Positions 1-8,025 of a DNA stretch of 64,000 nucleotides are shown one piece after another. The stretch covers positions 1 to 64,000 of the forward strand of contig JAMPEW010000006.1 in NCBI GenBank assembly GCA_023664775.1, in the 5' to 3' direction. A model generated the notes under the pieces. It saw only the letters and a program-made list of their open reading frames with translations. It did not search any database and was not told the DNA's origin. The DNA is from Clostridium sp. (GTDB taxonomy: Bacteria; Bacillota; Clostridia; Lachnospirales; Lachnospiraceae). The position numbers and the translations under genes were made by a program. Each line of letters begins with the position of its first letter. The first letter of the stretch is position 1.

Positions 1-51
1 TGTGACCCTCTGCTTGTAAGGCAGATGCTCTCCCAGCTGAGCTAAGATCCC
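1..51 (-). tRNA. tRNA-Val (anticodon TAC), 3' part cut by window edge
   Basis: Read on the minus strand, the sequence starts GGGATCTTAGCTCAG, with the D-arm consensus TAGCTCAG. It continues with the anticodon arm CTGCC-TTACAAG-CAGAG, whose loop carries TAC (valine). The T-arm and acceptor 3' end lie outside the window. A strong promoter lies about 23 bases upstream. Confidence 0.93.
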
Positions 52-73
52 ATTTAGTTTTGACACCTTTGCT

Positions 74-102
74 AGTATACTATCAGAACATGCAAATGTC
101 AA
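74..102 (-). promoter_or_regulatory. SigA-type promoter of the tRNA-Val gene
   Basis: On the minus strand the -35 TTGACA (97-102) and the -10 TATACT (74-79) are separated by exactly 17 bases and point toward the tRNA gene. Both hexamers are near consensus, as expected for a stable-RNA promoter. Confidence 0.8.
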
Positions 103-143
103 GTTGTTTTTTCAAAAATACGTGTTTCTTTTTTCAAAGAAGA

Positions 144-165
144 ATGGACCGGTGCACCGGTCCAT
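144..165 (-). terminator. Perfect 22-base palindrome, probable terminator after the acidic-tail membrane protein
   Basis: The two 11-base halves are ATGGACCGGTG and CACCGGTCCAT, so the block is a perfect palindrome that folds as a GC-rich hairpin. It lies 26 bases beyond the stop of the 192-440 gene. On the minus strand it is followed by the T-rich run ATTCTTCTTT, an imperfect U-tract. Rho-independent termination is the simplest reading; a protein-binding dyad is the alternative. Confidence 0.6.
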
Positions 166-191
166 CCCCTTTATACTGAAAACGATTCAGA

Positions 192-440
192 CTACTTGTC
201 CTCCTCGTCAGTTTTAACAGGCTCCTCGATTTCATCCTCGTCAAAGAAGCTGTCGTCAAAATCATCAAAGTCATCGAAATCATCAAGATAATCAGGAGTA
301 AGATACTTGTATACTGCAATACAAATTCCTACAATAATTGTAATAACACCTACAATAAGCGCTACAGACAAGAAAGCATTTTTAGCTTCTTTCACGCATT
401 CATCTTCCTGTACTACCGTAACTTCATCAATCTTCTTCAT
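192..440 (-). CDS. Small single-pass membrane protein with acidic Asp-Phe repeat tail
   Basis: 82 residues; family not recognised. A short charged N-terminus (about residues 1-22) is followed by one hydrophobic segment (about 23-45, FLSVALIVGVITIIVGICIA). The tail is extremely acidic, with DDF units in tandem (about 52-62) and more Asp/Glu to the end. The repeat is visible in the DNA as alternating tcatcaaa/tcatcgaaa blocks. An RBS-like AGAAAGGGCGG precedes the ATG. It is a lone gene followed by the palindromic hairpin at 144-165. The topology suggests a membrane anchor with a cytoplasmic polyanionic tail, but no function can be assigned. Confidence 0.7.
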   Translation of the reverse strand: MKKIDEVTVVQEDECVKEAKNAFLSVALIVGVITIIVGICIAVYKYLTPDYLDDFDDFDDFDDSFFDEDEIEEPVKTDEEDK

Positions 441-550
441 ATTCGTTACCGCCCTTTCTCTAATTATATAGTTTATGTCTTTAAGGGTAAAATAAAACCC
501 AGCTCATGTAAAGATTATATCATAACAAGAATGTTATTTCTACTGTTATA

Positions 551-2797
551 TTATATTTTTTTCATTTTTACCAAAGACATAAACATTCTCTTTTCGCCGA
601 CCCGCTCAAAGTCAACAATTATCTCCTTGTCATTTCCGGCAGGCGTTATTGATTTTACAACTCCCTTGCCAAACTTAATGTGCTTTACCGTATCTCCTGC
701 CGAGTAGTTGTCAGCATCAGTGCCGCCCATAGGAAAGGCTTTTCCAAAGCCCGGATTGGCAGATGGATTTCCTGCAAGCTTTGTATACGGATTATTTTTT
801 GAATAATCATTTTGCACCATTTTCGGTCTTCCGTAGCCGACATTTGAAAATATTTTCGGCTTGCTTACAAATGTATCATCGGAATCCAAATAATGCTTCG
901 GAATCTCCTTTATAAATCTTGAAACATCGTTCATACAGGTTACTCCCCGCATCATACGCTGGCTTGCGGCAGACATATACAGCTTTTCCATCGCCCTTGT
1001 GATACCCACATAGCAAAGCCTTCTTTCCTCCTCAAGCGCATCAGGGTCCTCAGAATCAATGGATAAACCACCAGGAAAAAGCCTGTCCTCCATGCCGACC
1101 ATAAATACATAAGGGAACTCCAAGCCCTTTGCACTATGCAGTGTCATAAGGGTAACCTTTTCGCTTTCATCCACAGCATCAGACTCCTCTGCATCAGACA
1201 CAAGCGCAATTTCCTCAAGCAGCTCCGTAAGCGTTCCACCCTCGTGCTGCTCCTCAAAAATAACAACCTTATTTTTCAGCTCGCCGATATTTTCTATCCT
1301 CGCCTTTGCCTCATCTGTGCCCTCTGCATTCAGCTCCATAACATAGCCGGTTTTCTCAAGCACCTCATCAAAAACTGCCTCCAAAAATCCCTCGCCGACC
1401 TTGTTTCTGATGCTCTCCATCATATCCGTAAACTTATTTATTTTATCCACAGAGCGGGACATACCCGGAATTTCCGCAACATCAAGCAGTGCGTCATAAA
1501 TGCTCATACCATTATTGTCAGCAAAGTCAGAAACCTTAGATACGGTTGTATCGCCAATTCCACGTCTTGGAACATTAATTATCCTTTTAAGTGCGTTTGC
1601 ATCACTTGGATTTGCAAGCACCTTAAGATACGATACAATGTCCCTTACTTCCTTCCTTGCATAAAAGTTTGTTCCCCCTACAAGCTTATATGGGATATTT
1701 TCATAAATTAATTTTTCCTCAAGTACACGTGACTGTGCATTTGTTCTGTAAAGGATTGCCATATTTCCGTAAGACACGCCATTACGCTTTGCTGATTTTA
1801 TTTTTGATACGGTACCTTCCGCTTCCCTGTATTCATCATTATATTTCGTGAAGGTTATTTTTTCTCCGTCCTCCTTATCCGTCCAAAGCGTTTTGTCCTT
1901 ACGTCCCTCATTGTTTGCGATAACCGCATTTGCCGTATTCAGGATATTTGCCGTGGAACGGTAATTTTGCTCCAGCTTTACGACCTTAGCGTCAGAATAT
2001 TCCTCCTCGAAATTAAGGATGTTGTATATGTTGGCCCCACGGAATTTATATATGCTCTGGTCATCATCGCCAACCACACATAAATTCCTGTATTTGGCTG
2101 CAAGCTGCTTTACAAGAATAAACTGCGTATGGTTTGTGTCCTGATACTCATCAACCATTATGTACTTAAATCTTTCCTGATATTCAGCTAGAACGTCAGG
2201 ATTTGTCTCAAATAAAAAAATGGTCTGGTAAATCAGATCATCGAAATCTAACGCATTATTTATTCTAAGACGTCTTTGATATTCTCTGTATATTTTTGCT
2301 ATCTGCTGATCTCTGAAGCTTGTAGCGTTTTCCTTTTCGTAATCGTCAGGTGAAACATAATTTTCCTTCGCCTTTGATATGGCAGTAAGCATAGCCTTCT
2401 CCGGATAAAGCTTAGGGTCAAGATTTAAGTATTTAATTGTCTCTTTCATGACAACCTTCTGCTCGTCCGTGTCATAAATGGAAAAATCATTTGTTCCTCC
2501 TATACATGCAATGTGCTTCCTGAGTATTCTGACACACATTGAATGAAATGTGCTTACCCATACTCCTTCAGCACCCTTTTTCACGATTCTGTCTACTCTC
2601 TCCCGCATCTCCTTTGCAGCTTTATTGGTAAATGTGATTGCCAATATATTATATGGGTTTACGTTACGTTCTTCCATAAGGTATGCGATTCTGTGAGTAA
2701 TAACGCGGGTCTTGCCGCTTCCGGCTCCCGCAAGAATAAGCAGAGGCCCGTCGGTATAGCAACAGGCCTCTGACTGCTTATCATTTAAACCGTTCAA
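551..2797 (-). CDS. pcrA: ATP-dependent DNA helicase PcrA (UvrD/Rep family, SF1A)
   Basis: 748 residues, the usual PcrA length. All SF1A motifs are visible: Q-motif region (GLNDKQSEA) at the N-terminus, Walker A GAGSGKT (residues 24-30), motif II DEYQDTN near 215, motif III GDDDQSIYKFRGA, motif IV LEQNYRST, motif V TLHSAKGLEFPYVF and motif VI LCYVGITRA. The last 50 residues (VKHIKFGKGVVKSI...) form the Tudor-like C-terminal domain of PcrA, which binds RNA polymerase. The 3'-5' helicase acts in repair, plasmid rolling-circle replication and clearing of RecA or RNAP. The start must be TTG at 2797 because the next Met lies after Walker A. That TTG directly follows, in the same frame, the stop codon of pspA, so translational coupling is likely. 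Confidence 0.95.
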   Translation of the reverse strand: MNGLNDKQSEACCYTDGPLLILAGAGSGKTRVITHRIAYLMEERNVNPYNILAITFTNKAAKEMRERVDRIVKKGAEGVWVSTFHSMCVRILRKHIACIGGTNDFSIYDTDEQKVVMKETIKYLNLDPKLYPEKAMLTAISKAKENYVSPDDYEKENATSFRDQQIAKIYREYQRRLRINNALDFDDLIYQTIFLFETNPDVLAEYQERFKYIMVDEYQDTNHTQFILVKQLAAKYRNLCVVGDDDQSIYKFRGANIYNILNFEEEYSDAKVVKLEQNYRSTANILNTANAVIANNEGRKDKTLWTDKEDGEKITFTKYNDEYREAEGTVSKIKSAKRNGVSYGNMAILYRTNAQSRVLEEKLIYENIPYKLVGGTNFYARKEVRDIVSYLKVLANPSDANALKRIINVPRRGIGDTTVSKVSDFADNNGMSIYDALLDVAEIPGMSRSVDKINKFTDMMESIRNKVGEGFLEAVFDEVLEKTGYVMELNAEGTDEAKARIENIGELKNKVVIFEEQHEGGTLTELLEEIALVSDAEESDAVDESEKVTLMTLHSAKGLEFPYVFMVGMEDRLFPGGLSIDSEDPDALEEERRLCYVGITRAMEKLYMSAASQRMMRGVTCMNDVSRFIKEIPKHYLDSDDTFVSKPKIFSNVGYGRPKMVQNDYSKNNPYTKLAGNPSANPGFGKAFPMGGTDADNYSAGDTVKHIKFGKGVVKSITPAGNDKEIIVDFERVGEKRMFMSLVKMKKI

Positions 2798-3481
2798 TTA
2801 TTTAAGTCCCATCTGAGCCTTAAGAGTCTCAAGCTCGCTCTGTATGGCTGTATCAGGAGCGGCGTCATACTTAGCTGCCAAAGCATCAACTCCACTGTCC
2901 TCTACTGATAAATTAAGCTCAGACATTGCATTTGCCTTATCAAGCATACTGTCTGCCTTTGCTTCCATTCTCTCAAATGCACTTATGCTTCCTGACGTGT
3001 CCCCAAGTGAGGAATTAAGCTTATTCAGTCTTTGCTGGGTTTTTGCAACCTTCATCTTTGATTTGATTGCATCTCTCCTTGTGTTAAGCTCATTGATGTC
3101 ATTTACAAGCTTATCATGCATCTGTCTCATCTTCATTGCATTTGCAGATGCCACATCATAGGTCTGCTGTAAGCTTGCCTGCTTAGCCGTAAGCTGTGCC
3201 TTCTGCTGAAGGAATTTTGTTGCATCCCCTTCATTGCCTGCAAGAAGCGCTTTCTCAGCATATGACTGCATCTTTGCAATCTCACTGTTACACTCCTCAA
3301 GCTCTCTCCTGCATCTTTGCTCGTCAGCCATAACCGCAGCAGTTTCCTCCTTGACGGAAGCAAGATCCTTTGTAAGATTTCTCATGGTTTGATCAATCAT
3401 CTTCTCCGGGTCCTCTGCCTTATCAAGAAGGGCATTGATGTTGGCTGCCATTATGTCCTTAAATCTGCTAATGATACCCAT
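2798..3481 (-). CDS. pspA: PspA/IM30 (LiaH-like) membrane-stress protein
   Basis: 227 residues, the typical PspA/IM30 size. The N-terminal amphipathic helix MGIISRFKDIMAANINALLDKAEDPEKM is characteristic and binds stressed membranes. The rest is a long alpha-helical coiled coil (about residues 25-190) rich in Ala, Gln, Lys and Glu. Family members are ESCRT-III-like proteins that assemble into rings or rods on damaged membranes. No PspBC or LiaFSR partner is next to it. The RBS AGGAGG lies 11 bases before the ATG, a slightly long spacing. A good promoter with a dyad over the -10 lies about 85 bases upstream. The stop TAA abuts the TTG of pcrA in the same frame. Confidence 0.92.
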   Translation of the reverse strand: MGIISRFKDIMAANINALLDKAEDPEKMIDQTMRNLTKDLASVKEETAAVMADEQRCRRELEECNSEIAKMQSYAEKALLAGNEGDATKFLQQKAQLTAKQASLQQTYDVASANAMKMRQMHDKLVNDINELNTRRDAIKSKMKVAKTQQRLNKLNSSLGDTSGSISAFERMEAKADSMLDKANAMSELNLSVEDSGVDALAAKYDAAPDTAIQSELETLKAQMGLK

Positions 3482-3565
3482 AAATTTGTTTACCTCCTAA
3501 TTATGTATATGTTTTGTGTTAAAATACATTCAATATATTAGCCCAATGTAATTTATCATAGGTCA

Positions 3566-3594
3566 ATTATACCCAATGACCCCTTTTTAATCAA
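3566..3594 (-). promoter_or_regulatory. SigA-type promoter of pspA-pcrA with dyad across the -10
   Basis: Minus strand: -35 TTGATT (3589-3594), 17-base spacer, -10 TATAAT (3566-3571). An inverted repeat with arms GGTCA and TGACC (3561-3581) brackets the -10, a position where a repressor or activator could act. The rest of 3482-3677 is AT-rich with no visible gene. Confidence 0.65.
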
Positions 3595-3677
3595 TATGAA
3601 AAAAATAAAGTTATATTTTATTTTACATAAAAATGTTGTTTTATTGTTTATTTTTTGCACGATAGAACGCTTCGGTA

Positions 3678-4382
3678 CTACTTGCTCTGCATACGTGCAA
3701 GCACTTCCTTATATGTTTCAATAAGGTCGCCTATATCCTGCCTGAATACATCCTTGTCATATTTCTTATTTGTATCAACATCCCAAAGGCGGCATGAATC
3801 AGGCGATATTTCGTCTGCAAGAAGTATCTCGCCGTCAGCAGTCTTACCAAACTCAATCTTAAAATCAACAAGCTTTAGGTTGAATTTCAGGAAAAACTCC
3901 TTGAGAAGCTCATTTATCTTGAGGGTTGTTTTCTTGATGTATGCATATTCCTCACGTGTACAAAGCTTGAGCGCCACTGCATGATCCTCATTAATAAGGG
4001 GATCGCCGTAATCATCATTTTTGTAGCTTATCTCAAATATAGGCTCATCAAGGACAATTCCCTCCGGTGCGCCAAGCCTCTTACAAAATGAACCTGTAGT
4101 AATATTTCTTATAATTACCTCAAGCGGGAATATTTCAACCTTCTTAACCCTGATATCCCTGTCATTTAACTTTTCAAGCATATGGGTTTTGATGCCCGCC
4201 TCCTCAAGCATATCAAATATGATACAGGAAATGGTATTGTTCAATACGCCCTTTCCTTCAAACTGGTCGTGCTTAACGCCGTTTCCTGCGGTGGCATCAT
4301 CCTTATAGTGAATCAGGTATTCATCTGCCTTGTCTGTTTCGTAAACCTGTTTTGCCTTTCCTTCATAAAGTAAATTAGCCAT
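3678..4382 (-). CDS. purC: Phosphoribosylaminoimidazole-succinocarboxamide synthase (SAICAR synthase)
   Basis: 234 residues, the normal bacterial PurC length. It ligates aspartate to CAIR with ATP, step 8 of purine synthesis in the cytosol. Hallmarks are the N-terminal glycine-containing LLYEGKAKQVYET, KDDATAGNG, the nucleotide/CAIR-binding VEIFPLEVIIRNITTGSFCKR, and the C-terminal LVDFKIEFGKTADGEILLADEISPDSCRLWD. The RBS AGGAG is 7 bases from the ATG. It follows purE by 14 bases, so purE-purC form an operon; the rest of the pur pathway is not in the window. Confidence 0.96.
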   Translation of the reverse strand: MANLLYEGKAKQVYETDKADEYLIHYKDDATAGNGVKHDQFEGKGVLNNTISCIIFDMLEEAGIKTHMLEKLNDRDIRVKKVEIFPLEVIIRNITTGSFCKRLGAPEGIVLDEPIFEISYKNDDYGDPLINEDHAVALKLCTREEYAYIKKTTLKINELLKEFFLKFNLKLVDFKIEFGKTADGEILLADEISPDSCRLWDVDTNKKYDKDVFRQDIGDLIETYKEVLARMQSK

Positions 4383-4396
4383 TTTTATACTCCTTT

Positions 4397-4885
4397 TTAA
4401 TTATATTTTGCCATTACTTCCTCATTTGCCTTCATCGCCGACTTCTCCATTTCTTTTCTGTCAGCAAAAAGCCTGTCCTTTAATTCCTGATTGCCATTTG
4501 CCATTATCTGAAGTGCAAGATGTGCTGCATTTTTGCTTCCGTTTATGGCAACCGTCGCAACAGGTATTCCTGGCGGCATCTGGACAATTGATAACAGTGC
4601 ATCCATGCCGTCAAGGACGGAGCCTGATATGGGAACGCCAATAACAGGTATTACCGTCTGTGACGCAACAACTCCGGGAAGCGCCGCCGCCATTCCCGCC
4701 GCCGCTATAATAACCTCCGTACCATTCTCATTTGCCTCACGGATAAATGCCGAAAGTCCCTCATGCGCCCTATGTGCAGAAAGGCATCTCACATCCACCG
4801 TAACGCCATAATCCTTCAATATCTGTATGGCAGGCTCAACCTTTGGCAAATCACTTGTCGAGCCCATGATTATCGCTGTTCTCAT
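4397..4885 (-). CDS. purE: N5-carboxyaminoimidazole ribonucleotide mutase PurE
   Basis: 162 residues. It isomerises N5-CAIR to CAIR, or directly carboxylates AIR in class II enzymes. It shows MGSTSDLPKVEPA at the N-terminus, the active-site SAHR, AAAGMAAALPGVVA and the substrate-binding loop PISGSVLDGMDALLSIVQMPPGIPVATVAING. An upstream in-frame ATG at 4900 overlaps the Shine-Dalgarno AGGAGA (4892-4897), so the ATG at 4885, seven bases after the SD, is taken as the start. The SAHR motif is followed by AHEGL rather than the common TPE/TPD, and GSKNAAH replaces GNAANAG; the class I versus II assignment is therefore open. It is cotranscribed with purC. Confidence 0.93.
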   Translation of the reverse strand: MRTAIIMGSTSDLPKVEPAIQILKDYGVTVDVRCLSAHRAHEGLSAFIREANENGTEVIIAAAGMAAALPGVVASQTVIPVIGVPISGSVLDGMDALLSIVQMPPGIPVATVAINGSKNAAHLALQIMANGNQELKDRLFADRKEMEKSAMKANEEVMAKYN

Positions 4886-4967
4886 ATAAAATCTCCTCAT
4901 CTATTGTAGCTTGTAATATAGCAGGCCTAAGGAATCCCTCCGGCTGTGCCAATACTCCATAGGTCAT

Positions 4968-4996
4968 ATTATATAATAGTTTGCAGGGTTTGAAAA
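4968..4996 (-). promoter_or_regulatory. SigA-type promoter of purE-purC
   Basis: Minus strand: -35 TTTTCA (4991-4996), 17-base spacer, -10 TATAAT (4968-4973). This leaves a leader of roughly 75 bases before purE. No purine riboswitch fold was recognised in that leader. Confidence 0.6.
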
Positions 4997-5000
4997 CCCT
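4985..5000 (-). terminator. Short hairpin after the aminopeptidase gene, overlapping the purE -35
   Basis: AGGGTTT-GA-AAACCCT gives a 7-bp stem with a 2-base loop, four bases past the stop of the M29 gene. There is no clear U-tract on the minus strand, so it may be a weak terminator or simply a dyad over the -35 of the purE promoter. Confidence 0.35.
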
Positions 5001-5003
5001 TAA

Positions 5004-7055
5004 TTATTGTTCAAACGGCTTATTCAACCCTTCTGTGCCCGCAAGTACAAATCTTCCATTTTCTATGATTGCAATTTTTTCTCCGTCAGGCTTAACCGCA
5101 TATATCCCTCCTATTTCCTCGTAAGGTATCGTTATGTCAGTATGACAATTAAAATATGCCTTTGCCCGTTCCTCATTCTCCTCACTTGTTCTAAGAAGGG
5201 AACACTCATTATCCTTTGCTATGATTTCCTTTCCGTCAGGATTGTAAAGCCTGTTTTCCTCACTGTAGCTATAGCATGTGTCTCCTACAGCAAAATGTGG
5301 TCCCATTTTCTCGGCAATGAGTATCGGAAGCTTATAAATGATATCGTATTTATGTGCCATAACGTATGCCGTCGTGTTTGTTCCGATTGCAAATTCACCG
5401 ATTGGCAGGGTGTCATGTCCAAACATCAGATTTTCCTTTATAAAGCTTTTATTTTCCTGCTCATTTGAAAAATTATCACAGGTATATGATGAAATTTTCC
5501 CATCCTTAAATTCTATTGTAAGATTTGTATATTTCAGCTCATTCAGGTAAACCTCGCTGACATTTAAAATTCCATCCGTTCCCGTTAAGCGAGGCGACGT
5601 AAACACTTCCCCCACAGGTATGTTTACATCTGCAAGACAGTTTTCAAACTTTGTTTCCTTTGCAGGCTCATTCAGCTTATGAAGCATAACCTTCATGTCA
5701 GTTTTATTGCTTCCCCTTCCCACAACATGCACATACTCCGCCTTGTCAAGTGCATCAATCATACACTGCTGCATGTCTCGGTACAAGTCATTGTCCAGCG
5801 TATTTACCTTTACAATCTCATCAAATAGTTCCTCAAAGTTATCGCCGATTTCAGGTATCGGATAAGCTATGATTGTAAAGCTGTACTTATCCCTCGGAAT
5901 GTATTTGTTTGTTATTTCTGCCGACCTTGCGGAAAATTCCACGGAAAGCTTTTGCTGTCTTTCATCAAGCTTTATGGCCGTTTCCTTATTCTCAGGTTGA
6001 AAGGGTGCCTCGCCAAAGGTTTCAATCACTGCAGGTCCTGCATATACATATGCCATTTCCTTATTTTTCTCATAGGCTTCCTCAATAACCTCAAGCTTCC
6101 TTTGTATAAATGCCTTATCATAAAATAACGCCTCATCCATTCTGTGATCGTAGTCATACTGCTTATTTGCAGGACTTCCCACAAATCCTGTGCGAAGGTT
6201 CAGCTTTCGGTTGATACGGCTTACTGCATACCTGAAAATGACAGGGCGAAGCCCATGCGCCCTAAACATTTCTATGGCATATTTTACCATTCGCTCCTGA
6301 CCGATTGAATATCTTATGTTAACTGACTTTTTAGGGCTTAAATCTATTCTCATAGTCTCAAACCCCTTTATAAAGCCGTTTACATAGGTTGCCGCCATTG
6401 CACGTACCTTATCCTCGGATAAGCTATTTAAATATTTTGCGGTATTTATTTCATTTTCACTTATATATTCTCCATAACTATACAAATATTTTAAGTCACT
6501 TAAATCACTGTCCATAATTATTCGGACTGCAAATGTATTTGAGCAGTCTATGCCCTCAATGGTTCGTCTCTCAACCAAAACATCTGCATAATCATACATA
6601 TAGTAATAAATCGCATTTTTAATTTCCTTTGGTTCGGGAAGCTTATCATTTGCTGAAAACATACAGTAAATTTCTATGAATAGTTCACATAGGGATACAA
6701 ATTCCTCCATTTTATTCTCATAGCAATAAGCGATACAGCCTCTTATTTCGGAATAAAGAAAGCAAAGCAGATTTCCATAAGCCTTTCCAAGCCTTTTTAC
6801 CGCATAATCGGGGTTGCCAAAGCTTTTCTCATAGTTTTCAGGAAGTATGTCCTCATAAAGCTTATGGTTAATCTCTCTAAGTCCTTCCTCATCAAGCAGA
6901 GGCCTGTCTATCTCATATACATCATAAATATAGAGAATAAACTCTGACACAAAATCAAAGTATTCCTTAAGTTCTGCACTTTCGTTCCACTTTTCATTTA
7001 AAATTTCTCCAAGCCTTTCAACTATAAGCTCCAATCTCTCCCAAATATCTTCCAT
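5004..7055 (-). CDS. M29-family metallo-aminopeptidase (AmpS-like) with long N-terminal extension
   Basis: 683 residues; typical M29 enzymes have about 370-415. The C-terminal half carries the family signature with all metal and catalytic residues in order: Glu in VGEVFTSPRLTGTDG, Glu in LPIGEFAIGTNT, His and Tyr in EKMGPHFAVGDTCYSY, and His/Asp in FNCHTDITIP. M29 peptidases are Co/Zn/Mn cytosolic aminopeptidases of broad specificity. The first ~250 residues are helix-rich, unlike the core enzyme, and of unknown role. An in-frame GTG exists at 7070, but AAAGGA sits 7 bases before the ATG at 7055, which is preferred. It is last in the run of minus-strand genes behind the pyr cluster and 12 bases after the HD gene stop at this start. 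Confidence 0.85.
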   Translation of the reverse strand: MEDIWERLELIVERLGEILNEKWNESAELKEYFDFVSEFILYIYDVYEIDRPLLDEEGLREINHKLYEDILPENYEKSFGNPDYAVKRLGKAYGNLLCFLYSEIRGCIAYCYENKMEEFVSLCELFIEIYCMFSANDKLPEPKEIKNAIYYYMYDYADVLVERRTIEGIDCSNTFAVRIIMDSDLSDLKYLYSYGEYISENEINTAKYLNSLSEDKVRAMAATYVNGFIKGFETMRIDLSPKKSVNIRYSIGQERMVKYAIEMFRAHGLRPVIFRYAVSRINRKLNLRTGFVGSPANKQYDYDHRMDEALFYDKAFIQRKLEVIEEAYEKNKEMAYVYAGPAVIETFGEAPFQPENKETAIKLDERQQKLSVEFSARSAEITNKYIPRDKYSFTIIAYPIPEIGDNFEELFDEIVKVNTLDNDLYRDMQQCMIDALDKAEYVHVVGRGSNKTDMKVMLHKLNEPAKETKFENCLADVNIPVGEVFTSPRLTGTDGILNVSEVYLNELKYTNLTIEFKDGKISSYTCDNFSNEQENKSFIKENLMFGHDTLPIGEFAIGTNTTAYVMAHKYDIIYKLPILIAEKMGPHFAVGDTCYSYSEENRLYNPDGKEIIAKDNECSLLRTSEENEERAKAYFNCHTDITIPYEEIGGIYAVKPDGEKIAIIENGRFVLAGTEGLNKPFEQ

Positions 7056-7082
7056 TTTTATTCCTTTCACAAACCATAAATT

Positions 7083-7673
7083 TCATTCATTCTTTAAATT
7101 TCCAAGCTCCGTATTCTTTTGAATAAGTCCCCTTGCATATTCCCACAATGCATCCGAGCCCTCTCCTATTTTTTCATTTCTTTTCATTACCTGACTTTTT
7201 TTAATTTCATGCTCCCTCCATGAAAGACCTTTCGATGCGTCATTTAACAAAAGAGGCTGCACATGGTCAAGGGTATCGGCAAATTTTGCCTCGGCAGTTT
7301 CTCTTGCCTCAAATTCCTCCCACAGCTCTCTCATATATTTTGCCTGGTCAGGAGGAAGAATATTAAATATTCTGTCTGCCGCCCTTTCTTCACGCTCACG
7401 TTTACTTTCATTTCCTGCACTGTCATAAGCGAAAGTGTCCCCTGCATCAATCTCCACCACATCATGTATAAGCACCATTGTAACAGTCTTAAGAACATCT
7501 ATTTTTTCATTTGCCTGCTCCGCTAAAAGAACTGCCATAATGGCAAGATGCCAGCTATGCTCGGCGTCATTTTCCTTCCTGCTGGCATCTGAAAGATAGG
7601 TCTGTCTGCCTATCTTTTTTATCTTATCCAATTCCAAAATAAATGCTAACTGCTTTTTTAACCGTTCATCCAC
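7083..7673 (-). CDS. HD-domain phosphohydrolase (YfbR/HDDC2-like 5'-deoxynucleotidase)
   Basis: 196 residues. The HD metal-binding pattern is present: His in RKENDAEHSWHLA, HD in LIHDVVEIDAGDTFAYD, and a late Asp in FADTLDHVQPLL. This architecture matches the HDDC2/YfbR group, which dephosphorylates deoxynucleoside 5'-monophosphates. A nucleotide role fits its place directly behind the pyrimidine genes, but that is inference. The start is GTG at 7673, with GGAGG (7681-7685) seven bases upstream; an ATG at 7694 would place the SD inside the gene. Confidence 0.82.
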   Translation of the reverse strand: MDERLKKQLAFILELDKIKKIGRQTYLSDASRKENDAEHSWHLAIMAVLLAEQANEKIDVLKTVTMVLIHDVVEIDAGDTFAYDSAGNESKREREERAADRIFNILPPDQAKYMRELWEEFEARETAEAKFADTLDHVQPLLLNDASKGLSWREHEIKKSQVMKRNEKIGEGSDALWEYARGLIQKNTELGNLKNE

Positions 7674-7703
7674 AACGCTTCCTCCATCAAACATTACCGC
7701 AGC

Positions 7704-8018
7704 CTATAATATGATTATTGCCAGCGGAATTACAAAGGAAATAATATTTAACAATATTGAAATCCTTTTCCCTCGCACGCCACCTTCCTCTGCCTTGTTG
7801 CCCCACATAGCAAAAATTTCACCCACAACAGATAAAATTATGGCTATAATGTAAAGCAGACCAAATATTTCCGGAGCATGTCCCCTTGTGGCAATTGAAC
7901 ATATAACGCCCGATAGTTCAATTAAAAGTGCAACTGACGCCATGATATAAGCAATAACTGTATCTACTGCGATTGATGTATCCGTAAAATAATATCTTCT
8001 TTTTTTGAATAAACCCAT
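7704..8018 (-). CDS. Small integral membrane protein, unknown function
   Basis: 104 residues with three hydrophobic segments: about 15-45 (VDTVIAYIMASVALLIELSGVIC), about 52-72 (IFGLLYIIAIILSVVGEIFAMWG) and about 85-104 (ISILLNIISFVIPLAIIIL). The N-terminus is basic (GLFKKRRYY). The start is the ATG at 8018, preceded by AGGG at good spacing. A further in-frame start at 8036 would overlap the end of pyrD. It lies 7 bases behind pyrD and is probably part of the same transcript. Family not recognised. Confidence 0.7.
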   Translation of the reverse strand: MGLFKKRRYYFTDTSIAVDTVIAYIMASVALLIELSGVICSIATRGHAPEIFGLLYIIAIILSVVGEIFAMWGNKAEEGGVRGKRISILLNIISFVIPLAIIIL

Positions 8019-8025
8019 AATATCC

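Noticed and set aside
4886-4960. Purine riboswitch in the purE leader
   Set aside because: The ~75-base leader lacks the conserved purine-aptamer loops; only small hairpins are possible.
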